This document shows, piece by piece, positions 18,976-28,600 of a stretch of DNA of 64,000 nucleotides. Below the pieces are notes generated by a model, which saw only the letters and a list, made by a program, of their open reading frames with translations, made no database searches and was not told the DNA's origin. Origin of the DNA: Arsenophonus sp045399315 (GTDB taxonomy: Bacteria > Pseudomonadota > Gammaproteobacteria > Enterobacterales > Enterobacteriaceae); contig DAYVGO010000023.1 in NCBI GenBank assembly GCA_045399315.1, positions 1-64,000 on the forward strand. Reading direction: 5' to 3'. Made by a program: the position numbers and the translations under genes. Numbering within the stretch: position 1 is the first letter of the stretch; every line of letters begins with the position of its first letter.

Positions 18976-19752
18976 TCAACCGTAGCGACCGGTAATATAA
19001 TCCTCAGTCTGTTTTACTGTAGGTGTGGTAAACAAAGTATCTGTATCATTAAATTCAATCAATTCTCCTAAATACATAAATGCTGTGTAGTCAGAGCAAC
19101 GGGCCGCCTGCTGCATATTATGTGTTACCATTACCACGGTATATTCCGATTTCAGTTCACTTATCAACTCCTCAATACGGCCTGTTGAGATAGGGTCAAG
19201 TGCTGAACAAGGCTCATCTAATAGCAATATTTCTGGTCGAATCGCAATACCACGAGCAATGCACAAACGCTGTTGCTGGCCTCCGGATAAGCTATAACCA
19301 CTTTGCAACAGTTTATCTTTTGTTTCATCCCAAAGAGCAGCTTTGGTTAACGCCCATTGGACACGCTCATCCATTTCAGCACGTGAAAGTTTCTCGAATA
19401 AACACACCCCAAAAGCAATATTGTCATAGATTGACATTGGAAATGGCGTTGGCTTTTGGAAAACCATGCCCACTCTAGCACGCAATAAGGCAATATCTTG
19501 TTCATCGGTCAAAATATTGGTGCCATCCAACAAAATCTCACCTTCAGCACGCTGTTCCGTATACAGCTCATACATTTTATTAAATGTACGTAAAAGGGTA
19601 GATTTACCACATCCTGACGGACCAATAAAAGCCGTGACTGTATTCTCTACAATATTTAATGAAATATTTTTTAACGCGTGAAATTTGCCATAGTAGAAGT
19701 TCAAGTCACGAACTTGAATTTTACTCTCTACGATGTCACTAACTTTAATCAT
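18976..19752 (-). CDS. pstB: Phosphate ABC transporter ATPase PstB
   Basis: Cytoplasmic ATPase that powers phosphate import with PstA and PstC. It has Walker A (GPSGCGKST), the Q-loop (VGMVFQKPTPFPMSIYDN), the ABC signature (LSGGQQQRLCIARG), Walker B (ILLLDEPCSALD) and the switch histidine (VTHNMQQAARCSDY). The ATG at 19752, giving MIKVSDIVESKIQVRDLNFYYG and 258 residues, matches the family and has AAGAGAT upstream; an in-frame ATG 24 bases earlier is less likely. It is followed closely by phoU. The gene is intact. Confidence 0.96.
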   Translation of the reverse strand: MIKVSDIVESKIQVRDLNFYYGKFHALKNISLNIVENTVTAFIGPSGCGKSTLLRTFNKMYELYTEQRAEGEILLDGTNILTDEQDIALLRARVGMVFQKPTPFPMSIYDNIAFGVCLFEKLSRAEMDERVQWALTKAALWDETKDKLLQSGYSLSGGQQQRLCIARGIAIRPEILLLDEPCSALDPISTGRIEELISELKSEYTVVMVTHNMQQAARCSDYTAFMYLGELIEFNDTDTLFTTPTVKQTEDYITGRYG

Positions 19753-19790
19753 CAACTTATCTCTTAAATTTTTCATCTGTCGCTAAAGAA

Positions 19791-20675
19791 TTAATGTTTT
19801 TTGTTGGCAAATAAAACACGCGCTAAGATATTGATTAACAAAACACATAGAGTAATCAACAAAACACCTGCCCAAGCCAATTGCTGCCATTCTGAGAATG
19901 GACTCATTGCAAATTTAAATATGGTTACTGGAAGATTAGCAAGCGGTTCGCTGAGATCTGTACTCCAGAACTGATTAGAGAGTGAAGTAAACAACAAGGG
20001 CGCTGTCTCACCGGCTATTCTAGCGATAGCAAGTAATACTCCGGTAATAATTCCTGAAACAGAAGCTTTTAATGTAATCGATAAAATCATTTTCCATTTT
20101 GGCGCACCTAACGCATATGCAGCCTCACGCAAATTGTCCGGCACCAATTTTAACATATTCTCTGTTATTCGAATAACAATTGGGATTTGTAACAATGCCA
20201 ATGCAATAACCCCTGCCCAACCAGAAAAATGCTGCATTCTGGTCACCACAATCGCATAAACAAATAACCCAACTACGATCGATGGGGCAGAAAGCAAAAT
20301 ATCATTAATAAAACGAATAATCTCTGCAAGCCAAGAGCGACGCCCATATTCAGCCAAGTAAATACCGGCCATAATCCCAAATGGAGTACCCAACACCGTC
20401 GCCCATAAAATTAATAAACCACTACCTACGATAGCATTGGCTAATCCTCCGCCGCTGGTGTTTGGTGGTGGTGTCATTTCGGTAAATAAGCTCCAAGATA
20501 TACCTTCTATTCCTTTAGTTAACGTGGTAAATAAGATCCAAATTAACCAAAACAGACCAAATGCCATGGTGATCATGGAAAATAACAGCGCAATCCGATT
20601 TTTTTGCCTACGCCATGCCTGACGACGTTGACGTTGTTTAATATCGATAGTTTCTGTTGTTTCTGTCGTCAACAT
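19791..20675 (-). CDS. pstA: Phosphate ABC transporter permease PstA
   Basis: Inner-membrane channel subunit for phosphate. The protein has about six hydrophobic segments, the conserved FTEMTPPPNTSGGGLANAIVGSG near residue 45 and the EAA loop REAAYALGAPKWKMILSITLKAS near residue 190. The ATG at 20675 (294 residues) has a GAAGGG ribosome binding site and fits the E. coli length of 296; the ATG at 20690 would overlap pstC by 14 bases. It is translated directly after pstC and before pstB. No defects are visible. Confidence 0.95.
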   Translation of the reverse strand: MLTTETTETIDIKQRQRRQAWRRQKNRIALLFSMITMAFGLFWLIWILFTTLTKGIEGISWSLFTEMTPPPNTSGGGLANAIVGSGLLILWATVLGTPFGIMAGIYLAEYGRRSWLAEIIRFINDILLSAPSIVVGLFVYAIVVTRMQHFSGWAGVIALALLQIPIVIRITENMLKLVPDNLREAAYALGAPKWKMILSITLKASVSGIITGVLLAIARIAGETAPLLFTSLSNQFWSTDLSEPLANLPVTIFKFAMSPFSEWQQLAWAGVLLITLCVLLINILARVLFANKKH

Positions 20676-20676
20676 G

Positions 20677-21633
20677 TTAGTGCCCTTCATTTTTGACCAA
20701 ATACATGATCATAAATTTAGAAAACGTAAGCACGACAAAGGTAATAACAAATAAAATTAAGCCTAATTCCATCAATGCGGCAGTATGTAACCCACTTTCA
20801 GCTTCAGCAAACTCATTTGCCAATGCAGAGGTAATACTGTTTCCTGATATAAATAATGAAAAGCTATCTAATTGATAAGTATTACCAATAATGAAAGTGA
20901 CCGCCATCGTTTCTCCTAAAGCCCGACCTAACCCTAACATGACACCACCGATCACTCCATTACGAGTATAGGGCAATACGATATGCCAAATAACTTCCCA
21001 AGTGGTGCAACCGATACCATAAGCTGATTCTTTCATCATAACTGGGGTCTGCTCGAAAACATCCCGCATCACTGAAGCAATATATGGAATAATCATAATT
21101 GCCAAGATCACTCCGGCAGCTAAAATACCAATACCTAAAGCCGGACCTGAAAATAATTCTCCTATAATCGGTATTCCCGCTAAAACGTTACCAATAGGCT
21201 CTTGAAAATAAGTCGCAAATAGCGGCGCAAAAACAAATAATCCCCACATACCATAAACAATACTCGGTATGGCAGCCAATAGTTCAATCGCAATACCTAG
21301 CGGTCGCTTTAACCAATTTGGGGATAATTCTATTAAGAATAATGCAAGACCAAAACTGACAGGCACAGCAATGATTAATGCAATTAACGACGTTACTACA
21401 GTGCCATAAATGGTCACTAATGCACCAAATTGCTGAGCAGGAACATCCCAGTCCTTTGACCAAAGAAAAGAAAAACCAAATTTTTCAATACTTGGCCATG
21501 AAGCAATAATTAAAGAAATAATAATTCCACTCAGCATTAATAGAGTAATTAGTGCAGCTATTTTAACCAGGGCACCAAAAACAATATCACCTTTTTTTCC
21601 CGGGGCTTTATAAGTCACTAACTTCTCAGCCAT
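20677..21633 (-). CDS. pstC: Phosphate ABC transporter permease PstC
   Basis: Inner-membrane partner of PstA. The 318 residues carry about six hydrophobic segments and typical PstC landmarks: FLWSKDWDVPAQQFGALVTIYGT near residue 58, IELLAAIPSIVYGMWGLFVF near residue 117 and the EAA loop KESAYGIGCTTWEVIWHIVLPY near residue 200. It follows pstS by about 95 bases and its end touches the start of pstA, indicating translational coupling. Length matches E. coli (319). Confidence 0.96.
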   Translation of the reverse strand: MAEKLVTYKAPGKKGDIVFGALVKIAALITLLMLSGIIISLIIASWPSIEKFGFSFLWSKDWDVPAQQFGALVTIYGTVVTSLIALIIAVPVSFGLALFLIELSPNWLKRPLGIAIELLAAIPSIVYGMWGLFVFAPLFATYFQEPIGNVLAGIPIIGELFSGPALGIGILAAGVILAIMIIPYIASVMRDVFEQTPVMMKESAYGIGCTTWEVIWHIVLPYTRNGVIGGVMLGLGRALGETMAVTFIIGNTYQLDSFSLFISGNSITSALANEFAEAESGLHTAALMELGLILFVITFVVLTFSKFMIMYLVKNEGH

Positions 21634-21728
21634 TGTTTATTCTCATTTTAATCCCCTTATGTAAAAGGGGATAATCTTTCATTTAACATAGGCGCGATCT
21701 TTGCTGTCAGCTGATCCACACACTCAAT

Positions 21729-22766
21729 TCAATACAAAGGATTGCCATTAACGTCTTTTATATTGCTTTTCCACGCACTGTGAATGTGTGCCACAACTTC
21801 GTTTGGCAATGTGGCATAATCCAAAGCGGTAGCCTGCTCAACTCCTTTATCGTATGCCCAGTCAAAGAATGCTAATATTGCTTTCGCCTTCTCAATATTT
21901 TTTTGTTCTTTATGTAATAAAATAAAAGTCGCGGAAGTAATTGGCCAAACGTTTTTTCCGGCCTGATTGGTGAGATCTTGGGCAAACGTTTTAGTCCATT
22001 CTGCCTTTTTAGCGGCGGCACTAAAACTACTCTCTGTTGGTGCGACTACTTCTCCATCAGCAGAAATTAATTTGGCATAAGCTAATTTGTTTTGTTTAGC
22101 ATAGGCATATTCTACATAACCGATAGCACCAGATAGACGCTGAACAAAAGCAGCAACTCCTTCATTACCTTTCCCGGCAATACCGGTTGGCCACTTAACT
22201 ATAGAACCGTTACCAATCTTATCTTTCCAATCAGAATTTACCTTTGCAAGATAACTGGTAAAAACAAAAGTCGTTCCTGAACCATCCGCCCGGCGAACAA
22301 CAGCAATATTTTGTGCCGGTAATTTTAAGCCAGGATTTAATGCGACAATTTTGGGATCATTCCATTTTTTAATGATACCTAAATAAATGTTAGCCAGTGT
22401 TTTGCCATCTAATATCAATTGTCCGGATTGAATACCCTGAATATTGACCGTTGGCACAACTCCACCAATCACCGTTGGAAATTGAAAGAGACCTTCTTGA
22501 TTGAGTTTTTCATCACTTAAAGGCGCATCCGAAGCACCAAAATCAACCGTTTTAGCAATAATCTGTTTTACCCCACCTGACGATCCAATTCCTTGGTAGT
22601 TAATCTGGTTGCCTGTTTCTTTCTGATAGCTATCTGCCCATTTTGCATAAACCGGTGCAGGAAATGTCGCACCAGCGCCAGTAAGATTAGTCGCCGCGAA
22701 AACTGACGTTGTCGTCAAAGAGAACACGGCTATGACATTAACAATGATGGAACGCATCAATTTCAT
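21729..22766 (-). CDS. pstS: Periplasmic phosphate-binding protein PstS
   Basis: High-affinity phosphate receptor of the Pst importer. The start is ATG 22766, preceded by GGAGGGATT; an upstream in-frame ATG at 22799 lacks such a site. A signal peptide (KLMRSIIVNVIAVFSLTTTSVFA) is followed by the mature N-terminus ATNLTGAGATFPAPVYAKW. Phosphate-contacting motifs are present: GSSGGVKQI, GASDAPLS and RADGSGTTFVFTSYL. The 345 residues match E. coli PstS (346). It is the first gene of pstSCAB-phoU and sits behind tandem Pho boxes at 22843-22882. No defects are visible. Confidence 0.96.
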   Translation of the reverse strand: MKLMRSIIVNVIAVFSLTTTSVFAATNLTGAGATFPAPVYAKWADSYQKETGNQINYQGIGSSGGVKQIIAKTVDFGASDAPLSDEKLNQEGLFQFPTVIGGVVPTVNIQGIQSGQLILDGKTLANIYLGIIKKWNDPKIVALNPGLKLPAQNIAVVRRADGSGTTFVFTSYLAKVNSDWKDKIGNGSIVKWPTGIAGKGNEGVAAFVQRLSGAIGYVEYAYAKQNKLAYAKLISADGEVVAPTESSFSAAAKKAEWTKTFAQDLTNQAGKNVWPITSATFILLHKEQKNIEKAKAILAFFDWAYDKGVEQATALDYATLPNEVVAHIHSAWKSNIKDVNGNPLY

Positions 22767-22842
22767 AATCCCTCCTAATTTAGGATAAAAGAGAAACAAA
22801 TTACTCTGTTAATTGTAGCTAGTTAAAAAAATACGAAAAAAT

Positions 22843-22882
22843 AGGTCAGTTAGATGACAAAAAGATATACTATTTATGACAG
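22843..22882 (-). promoter_or_regulatory. Tandem Pho boxes of the pst operon
   Basis: On the minus strand four 7-base PhoB half-sites occur at an exact 11-base period: CTGTCAT (22876-22882), AGTATAT (22865-22871, weak), TTGTCAT (22854-22860) and CTGACCT (22843-22849), separated by 4-base A/T spacers. This is the arrangement of two Pho boxes found before E. coli pstS. PhoB would bind here under phosphate limitation. phoB and phoR are not in this window. Confidence 0.85.
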
Positions 22883-23012
22883 TTAAGTTAATAATTAATT
22901 TATTAAAAAATAGCTTTATGAATAGAAATAATAGATTTTCGAAATCAAAGAATTATATGATTTCATAAAATACAGTAAATTTTCCCGTTAAATAACGGCT
23001 AAATATAAATTT

Positions 23013-24338
23013 CTATTTTTCCATCAATGGTAACGTTGCCCGTATAGATAACCCCCCACGCTTACTTTTATCTATAATGATTTCACCATCATGAGCATCA
23101 ATAATTCGACGAATAATTGCTAATCCTAATCCTGTACCAGTATTACTTCTTGCTCTTTCACCTTGCACAAAAGGTTGAAAGAGATGTTGAATACTCTCTT
23201 TTTTAATCCCTGCACCATCATCCTCAACTTGAAACCAAGCATGATCTTTTATCACACCACTACTGACTTTTACCCACCCATTTCCATAACGGAAAGCGTT
23301 AACCAGCATATTGGTCACTGCTCGTTTAATGGCAATCGCATTAGCATTAATAATGATAGGTAATGGACTAATTTGTGTCTCAATATTAGGCAAGAAACTA
23401 CTTTCAGCATTAACCGCCTCAAGCAGGATTTTATTCAAGTCACAAAACTCCATATTCATTTCCCGGCCAGTACGTAAATAGTCCATAAATTGCTCAATGA
23501 TAGCATCACACTCTTCAATATCTTTGTTAATTGATTCGGCTAAATATTGATCCTTTTCATTCATCATTTCTGTCGCTAAACGAATACGTGTTAACGGGGT
23601 TCTTAAATCATGACTCACTCCTGCCATCAATATCGTTCTATCATTTTCCAGCATTTTTATCCCCGACGACATGCGATTAAAAGCGCGAATAACATAACGT
23701 ATTTCTAATGAACCTTCTTCCTTGATAGCTGGAACCATGAAGCCTTTTCCCATTTGCTTAGCATAATTTTCTAAAATAAATAATGGTCGACTTTGATAAC
23801 GTATATAAAGCCATGTAACAGCAAAAATGGTCAAGAAAATAGCCAGTGTGTAACGAAATACTACAGCGAACTGATTCTGCCCTATTTCAGTCAAAGGCAA
23901 TCGTATCCAAACATTCGGGGCAAGATAAGAGTTTAACCATAGAAAAGGATATTCCTTTGCGATTTCAAGGCGAACATCCGCCTTGCCACCCATATATTCC
24001 GCCATCTGTTGGCTTAATTCCTCATAATGTCTTGCCCAACGTAAACCTTTTTCCATAGCAATCGACTCAGTATAAAAATTAATACCGAGTTCTTTATAGA
24101 TTTTCTTCTTGAATGATGGAGGCATTAAAATTGCTTTTCCATCTTGTAATTCAATTTTCTCTGTTAATAAGGTATGTACTTCATAGGCTAATACTTTATT
24201 AAGTTGCTGAAGACTCGGCATCACAACAAAATTAAGCACCACCAAATAACTGGTGATCAAACTAGCAAACAGTAAAGTAACAATAACAAATAATGAACGA
24301 GAAAACGTGTTACGTCTGGAAAAACGCAATCGTTTCAT
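23013..24338 (-). CDS. envZ: Osmosensor histidine kinase EnvZ
   Basis: Inner-membrane kinase/phosphatase for OmpR. The 441 residues show a first membrane segment (about 16-38), a periplasmic domain, a second membrane segment (about 160-180), a HAMP domain, the phospho-acceptor histidine in AGVSHDLRTPLTRIRLATEMM, and the ATPase boxes NMLVNAFRYG, VEDDGAGI and TGTGLGLAIIRRIIDAH. EnvZ and OmpR form the classical porin-control pair. The start overlaps the end of ompR by four bases (ATGA), so translation is coupled. In the G1 box the family's DDGPGI reads DDGAGI, a mild change. It is intact and complete. Confidence 0.96.
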   Translation of the reverse strand: MKRLRFSRRNTFSRSLFVIVTLLFASLITSYLVVLNFVVMPSLQQLNKVLAYEVHTLLTEKIELQDGKAILMPPSFKKKIYKELGINFYTESIAMEKGLRWARHYEELSQQMAEYMGGKADVRLEIAKEYPFLWLNSYLAPNVWIRLPLTEIGQNQFAVVFRYTLAIFLTIFAVTWLYIRYQSRPLFILENYAKQMGKGFMVPAIKEEGSLEIRYVIRAFNRMSSGIKMLENDRTILMAGVSHDLRTPLTRIRLATEMMNEKDQYLAESINKDIEECDAIIEQFMDYLRTGREMNMEFCDLNKILLEAVNAESSFLPNIETQISPLPIIINANAIAIKRAVTNMLVNAFRYGNGWVKVSSGVIKDHAWFQVEDDGAGIKKESIQHLFQPFVQGERARSNTGTGLGLAIIRRIIDAHDGEIIIDKSKRGGLSIRATLPLMEK

Positions 24339-25054
24339 GCTTTACTACCATCTGGCACAAATACATAACCTAATCCCCAAACCGTTTGAATATAACGTGG
24401 ATGAGTGGGATCATCTTCGATCATTCGACGCAAACGCGAGATCTGTACATCTATAGAGCGCTCCATTGCACTGTATTCACGTCCTCGAGCAAGACTCATT
24501 AGTTTGTCACGAGATAACGGTTCACGTGGATAAGAGACCAGAACTTTTAAAACAGCAAATTCACCACTGGTCAATGGCATGGATTCATCATCTTGAAACA
24601 TTTCTCGTGTTCCCAAATTTAATCTGAACTTACCAAACCGAATTACCGCTTCATCCTGTGCAGGGGCGCCAGGCAGCTCATTTGCTTGGCGGCGTAATAC
24701 TGCGCGAATACGAGCCAATAATTCTCTAGGATTAAAGGGTTTCGGGATATAATCATCCGCACCAATTTCTAAACCAACGATCCGATCTACCTCTTCACCT
24801 TTTGCTGTTACCATAATAATTGGAATAGGATTATTTTGACTTCTTAAACGACGGCAAATAGATAAACCATCTTCACCCGGCAACATTAAATCAAGTACAA
24901 TCAAATGAATAGATTCTCGCGTCAAAATACGATCCATTTGCTCGGCATTGGCTGTACTACGTACTTGAAAACCTTGTTCAGTTAAATAACGCTCAAGTAA
25001 AGAACGCAAACGCATATCATCATCCACAACAAGAATTTTATAATTTTCTTGCAT
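24335..25054 (-). CDS. ompR: Response regulator OmpR
   Basis: Transcription factor that controls porin genes and many envelope and stress genes. The start at ATG 25054 (MQENYKILVVDDD) gives 239 residues, the E. coli length; an earlier in-frame start at 25105 would add 17 unconserved residues. The receiver has the acidic pocket VVDDD, the phospho-acceptor in LIVLDLMLPGEDG and KPFNPRELLARIRAVLRRQ. The winged-helix DNA-binding domain (about 135-235) includes TSGEFAVLKVLVSYPREPLSRDKL and SIDVQISRLRRMIEDD. It forms an operon with envZ and is almost unchanged from E. coli. Confidence 0.97.
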   Translation of the reverse strand: MQENYKILVVDDDMRLRSLLERYLTEQGFQVRSTANAEQMDRILTRESIHLIVLDLMLPGEDGLSICRRLRSQNNPIPIIMVTAKGEEVDRIVGLEIGADDYIPKPFNPRELLARIRAVLRRQANELPGAPAQDEAVIRFGKFRLNLGTREMFQDDESMPLTSGEFAVLKVLVSYPREPLSRDKLMSLARGREYSAMERSIDVQISRLRRMIEDDPTHPRYIQTVWGLGYVFVPDGSKA

Positions 25055-25193
25055 TTTTTGACTCCATAAATATTTTAAGATCCCTATATAGTGCCTTAAT
25101 AACAAATAAGGCTATAATAATATAACTAATTTCTATTAGGCTTTTTTAGATTAATATTTACATTTTTCTGATCTTATTAATTTTATATATAAT

Positions 25194-25675
25194 TCACAAC
25201 TCAATCGTTTGATAATTGATTTCTAGTATCCAGTAGGTAATAATACCATTTGGCATATTCACCTTAACTTCATCATCAATTTGTTTAACTAATGATCTCT
25301 CACCAAAGCTGAATTAATAGAAATCCATTTTTTAGACGGATTAAATTCATCGAGCTCAACTAAGCGAAAAACATTAATACTATCACTTTCATCTTGTAGT
25401 TTTACCCAAGCACCAAAATAAACTCTACCTTTTTGCCGAGGATCGGGATCAACTATCTTTAATATTTCAAAACGTTTAGATAAAAATCGAATACGTCGAT
25501 CAATTTCTCGTAATCGCTTTTTACCATAAATATACTCCGCATTCTCTGAACGATCACCTTGTGCCGCTGCCTCTGATACAGCTCGGGTAACTTTCGGTCG
25601 TTCCTCTCGCCAAAGAAACTTCAATTCTTTTTCAAGCGTGTTCCAACCTTCACGAGTAATATAATTACTTTTCAC
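25194..25675 (-). pseudogene. greB: greB, transcript cleavage factor with frameshifted C-terminus
   Basis: GreB rescues backtracked RNA polymerase by inserting its N-terminal coiled coil into the secondary channel. The first 128 residues (25675-25289) are open and carry the coiled coil with the conserved acidic tip (AAAQGDRSENAEYIYGKKRLREIDRRIRFL). The frame then ends at a stop after ALVRDH, whereas the family continues to about 158. The missing part is readable in another frame down to a TGA at 25194 (SLVKQIDDEVKVNMPNGII, ending EINYQTIEL), so one indel near 25293 is responsible. The shortened protein lacks the last strands of the FKBP-like domain; activity is doubtful. In E. coli greB is divergent from ompR, but here it reads in the same direction. 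Confidence 0.85.
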
Positions 25676-25859
25676 AATAAAAACTCAGTATGATTAACCT
25701 TAATTTAAACTAATTACTATATCTAATTCAAAAAAAGTTTTAATTAACTCCTGCAGATTCTAATATCCCAATACAATGTTAACTGGAAATTATTGCTTTC
25801 AACACGTATAAATGCCCACATAAGCTGTTAATTGCATCCTATTTATTGAAGAAACTAAA

Positions 25860-28088
25860 ATGATGAATGAATCCTTAAGCCAAATTATTGCACATGAATT
25901 ACATACAACGCCACAACAAGTACTTTCAGTTATTATATTACTCGACGAAGGAAATACCGTTCCTTTTATTGCCCGTTACCGTAAAGAAGCCACGGGAGGG
26001 CTCGACGATAACCAACTGCGTAAACTTGAAAACCGTTTAAGTTACCTACGTGAATTAAACGAACGTCGCCAAGCTATTCTAAAATCGATTAATGAACAAG
26101 GAAAACTTACATCAGAACTTACTCAGGCAATTAATAACACTTTTAATAAAACTGAGCTTGAAGATCTGTACTTGCCCTATAAACCCAAACGTCGTACCCG
26201 AGGCCAAATAGCGATCGAAGCTGACTTAGAACCACTCGCAGATCTATTATGGAATGACCCGCAACAAGTACCAGAGCAAATGGCCAAAGCCTTTATCAAT
26301 CCACAAAAAAATATTAATGACACAAAAGCCGCTCTTGATGGTGCCCGTTATATTTTAATGGAACGCTTGGCTGAAGACGCAAACCTACTCAGCAAAATTC
26401 GTGCTTATTTGTGGAAAAATGCCCACTTAACTGCCAAAGTTATTGCAGGTAAAGAAACGCTCGGGGCAAAATTTAGCGATTATTTCGATCACCATGAACC
26501 TATTGCCCATATTCCATCCCACCGAGCTCTTGCTATGTTTCGGGGTCGTAAAGAAGGTATTTTACAATTATCACTTAATGCCGATCCACAATTTGAATCA
26601 TCTCCTAAAGAAAGTTATTGTGAAGAAATTATTACCCGACACTTTGGCTTACATTTAAATAATACACAAGCAGATAAATGGCGAAAAACTGTCGTCAGTT
26701 GGACATGGCGAATAAAAATATTGTTACACCTTGAAACAGAATTGATGGGTACCTTACGTGAAAAAGCAGAAGAAGAAGCTATTCATGTTTTTGCGCGTAA
26801 TCTACGTGACCTTCTAATGGCTGCTCCTGCTGGCATGCATACCACCATGGGATTAGATCCTGGTATACGCACTGGTGTCAAGGTTGCCATTGTTGATGCA
26901 ACAGGTAAACTCATTACTACCGACACTATTTATCCTCATACTGGACAGGTAACAAAATCTGCCGCAACTATTGCATCCTTATGTGAGAAATATAAAGTAG
27001 CATTGGTTGCTATTGGTAACGGCACCGCTTCGCGTGAAACTGAACGCTTTTTTGCTGCAGTTAAAAAACAGTATCCAAAAATCACAGCTCAGAAAGTGAT
27101 TATTAGTGAATCTGGTGCTTCAGTTTACTCGGCCTCTGAGTTAGCAGCACAAGAATTTCCTAAGCTTAACGTCTCTTTACGTGGTGCTGTCTCTATTGCT
27201 CGTCGTTTACAAGATCCGCTAGCTGAATTAGTAAAAATTGATCCTAAATCAATTGGTGTGGGTCAATACCAACATGATGTTAATCAAACTTTACTGGCAA
27301 AAACATTGGAGGCGGTAGTAGAAGACTGTGTAAACACAGTAGGTGTTGATCTAAATACCGCCTCGGTAGCCCTGCTTTCACATGTTGCAGGACTAAGTAA
27401 AACCATTGCCCAAAACCTGGTTAACTGGCGTAATGAGCACGGACGATTTAATGACCGTAAGCAACTATTGAAAGTCACGTGTCTTGGTAGCAAAGCTTTC
27501 GAGCAGTGCGCAGGTTTTTTACGCATCATGGCGGGAGATAATCCACTTGATGCCTCAACAGTTCATCCTGAAGCTTACCCAATCGTCGAAAAAATCTTAT
27601 TAATCACTAAGTTACCACTAAAAACAATCATGGGTAACACTAGTGTGCTTAATAATCTGAAACCAGAACAGTTTACCACCGACAAATTTGGTATTCCTAC
27701 AGTAAACGATATTTTAAAACAACTGGAAAAACCCGGCCGCGATCCACGACCTGAATTCAAAACCGCCGCCTTTGTTGATGGTGTTGAAACCATGGAAGAT
27801 CTTAAAACAGGTATGATACTAGAAGGCTCTGTGACCAATGTGACCAATTTTGGTGCGTTTGTCGATATTGGTGTACATCAAGATGGTTTGGTCCATATTT
27901 CCTCTCTGTCTGATAAATTTATTAAAGATCCCCGTTCAGTAGTCAAAGCAGGAGATATTATTAAAGTTAAAGTGGTCGATATTGATTTAAACCGTAAACG
28001 AATTGCGCTAACCATGCGTCTGGATGAGAAAACACAGATACGCCACAACACCGTAATAAGCAAAAAACAACCAGCAATGCCCCGATAA
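25860..28088 (+). CDS. tex: Tex-like RNA-binding protein (YhgF)
   Basis: Conserved cytoplasmic transcription accessory protein. The 742 residues match E. coli YhgF (773) over nearly the whole length: N-terminal Tex helical region with FIARYRKEATGGLDD near residue 37, the YqgF-like domain beginning MGLDPGIRTGVKVAIVDATGK near residue 330, helix-hairpin-helix region VGVDLNTASVALLSHVAGLSK near residue 495 and a C-terminal S1 domain (GSVTNVTNFGAFVDIGVHQDGLVHISSLSDKF) near residue 655. The last 30 residues of the family are frameshifted: after the stop at 28088 another frame continues to 28183 and ends NALAVALNKKR, like the E. coli tail. All folded domains are intact, so function is probably kept. 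Confidence 0.94.
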   Translation: MMNESLSQIIAHELHTTPQQVLSVIILLDEGNTVPFIARYRKEATGGLDDNQLRKLENRLSYLRELNERRQAILKSINEQGKLTSELTQAINNTFNKTELEDLYLPYKPKRRTRGQIAIEADLEPLADLLWNDPQQVPEQMAKAFINPQKNINDTKAALDGARYILMERLAEDANLLSKIRAYLWKNAHLTAKVIAGKETLGAKFSDYFDHHEPIAHIPSHRALAMFRGRKEGILQLSLNADPQFESSPKESYCEEIITRHFGLHLNNTQADKWRKTVVSWTWRIKILLHLETELMGTLREKAEEEAIHVFARNLRDLLMAAPAGMHTTMGLDPGIRTGVKVAIVDATGKLITTDTIYPHTGQVTKSAATIASLCEKYKVALVAIGNGTASRETERFFAAVKKQYPKITAQKVIISESGASVYSASELAAQEFPKLNVSLRGAVSIARRLQDPLAELVKIDPKSIGVGQYQHDVNQTLLAKTLEAVVEDCVNTVGVDLNTASVALLSHVAGLSKTIAQNLVNWRNEHGRFNDRKQLLKVTCLGSKAFEQCAGFLRIMAGDNPLDASTVHPEAYPIVEKILLITKLPLKTIMGNTSVLNNLKPEQFTTDKFGIPTVNDILKQLEKPGRDPRPEFKTAAFVDGVETMEDLKTGMILEGSVTNVTNFGAFVDIGVHQDGLVHISSLSDKFIKDPRSVVKAGDIIKVKVVDIDLNRKRIALTMRLDEKTQIRHNTVISKKQPAMPR

Positions 28089-28226
28089 CCAGTCCAACTA
28101 AAATATCGCAGCGGAACAATACCCTATCAGGTAATAGTGTGATGGGAAATGCACTGGCGGTAGCTCTTAATAAAAAGCGCTAAATTAATTTGTATAATAG
28201 ATAATTTTAATTCTCATTACTAATAT

Positions 28227-28245
28227 GATAATGATAATATTTTCT
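28227..28245 (+). promoter_or_regulatory. Relic Fur box before feoA
   Basis: GATAATGATAATATTTTCT contains two perfect GATAAT hexamers of the Fur consensus, then drifts. It lies about 100 bases before the recognisable start of feoA, where iron-dependent repression is expected. The right half is degraded, in line with the dead operon behind it. Confidence 0.55.
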
Positions 28246-28322
28246 ATTAATTTTGCTATTCATCTGGTACCCATTTGTGGTATTTTTGTTTTTTTAGCTA
28301 TATAGTAAAAGTATCTATTCCT

Positions 28323-28543
28323 AATCTTCGATATAAAATAGTCGGGTTTTCAGCAGAAATAAATCCAGCTTACCGGCAAAAGTTACTCTCTTTAGGCATG
28401 TTATCTAGATCTTTTTTAGCGTTATTCGTATAGCGCCGCTAGGTGATCTTATTCAAATCGAAACTTGCCGTATAAATTTGATTTTAAGGAAAAAAGATCT
28501 AGCTCTATTAAATTTAGCCGATACCAGCAATCAACCTGCATAA
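28323..28543 (+). pseudogene. feoA: feoA relic
   Basis: Small cytoplasmic SH3-like protein required for FeoB-mediated Fe(II) uptake. From 28323 the frame reads FSAEINPAYRQKLLSLGML, nearly identical to E. coli FeoA, then a frameshift near 28425 moves the rest (RIAPLGDLIQIETCRINLIL, RKKDLALLNL) to another frame that ends at 28543. No clear start codon with ribosome binding site is left. First gene of feoABC. Confidence 0.88.
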
Positions 28544-28600
28544 AAATAGATTTATGATGACTAAATAACTATTGCTTATTACTCATCTGACACCAGGACT

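Noticed and set aside
23013..25054. Possibility that the kinase-regulator pair beside pst is PhoR-PhoB
   Set aside because: Full-length identity patterns (osmosensor periplasmic domain, GVSHDLRTPLTR, OmpR C-terminus) show EnvZ and OmpR.
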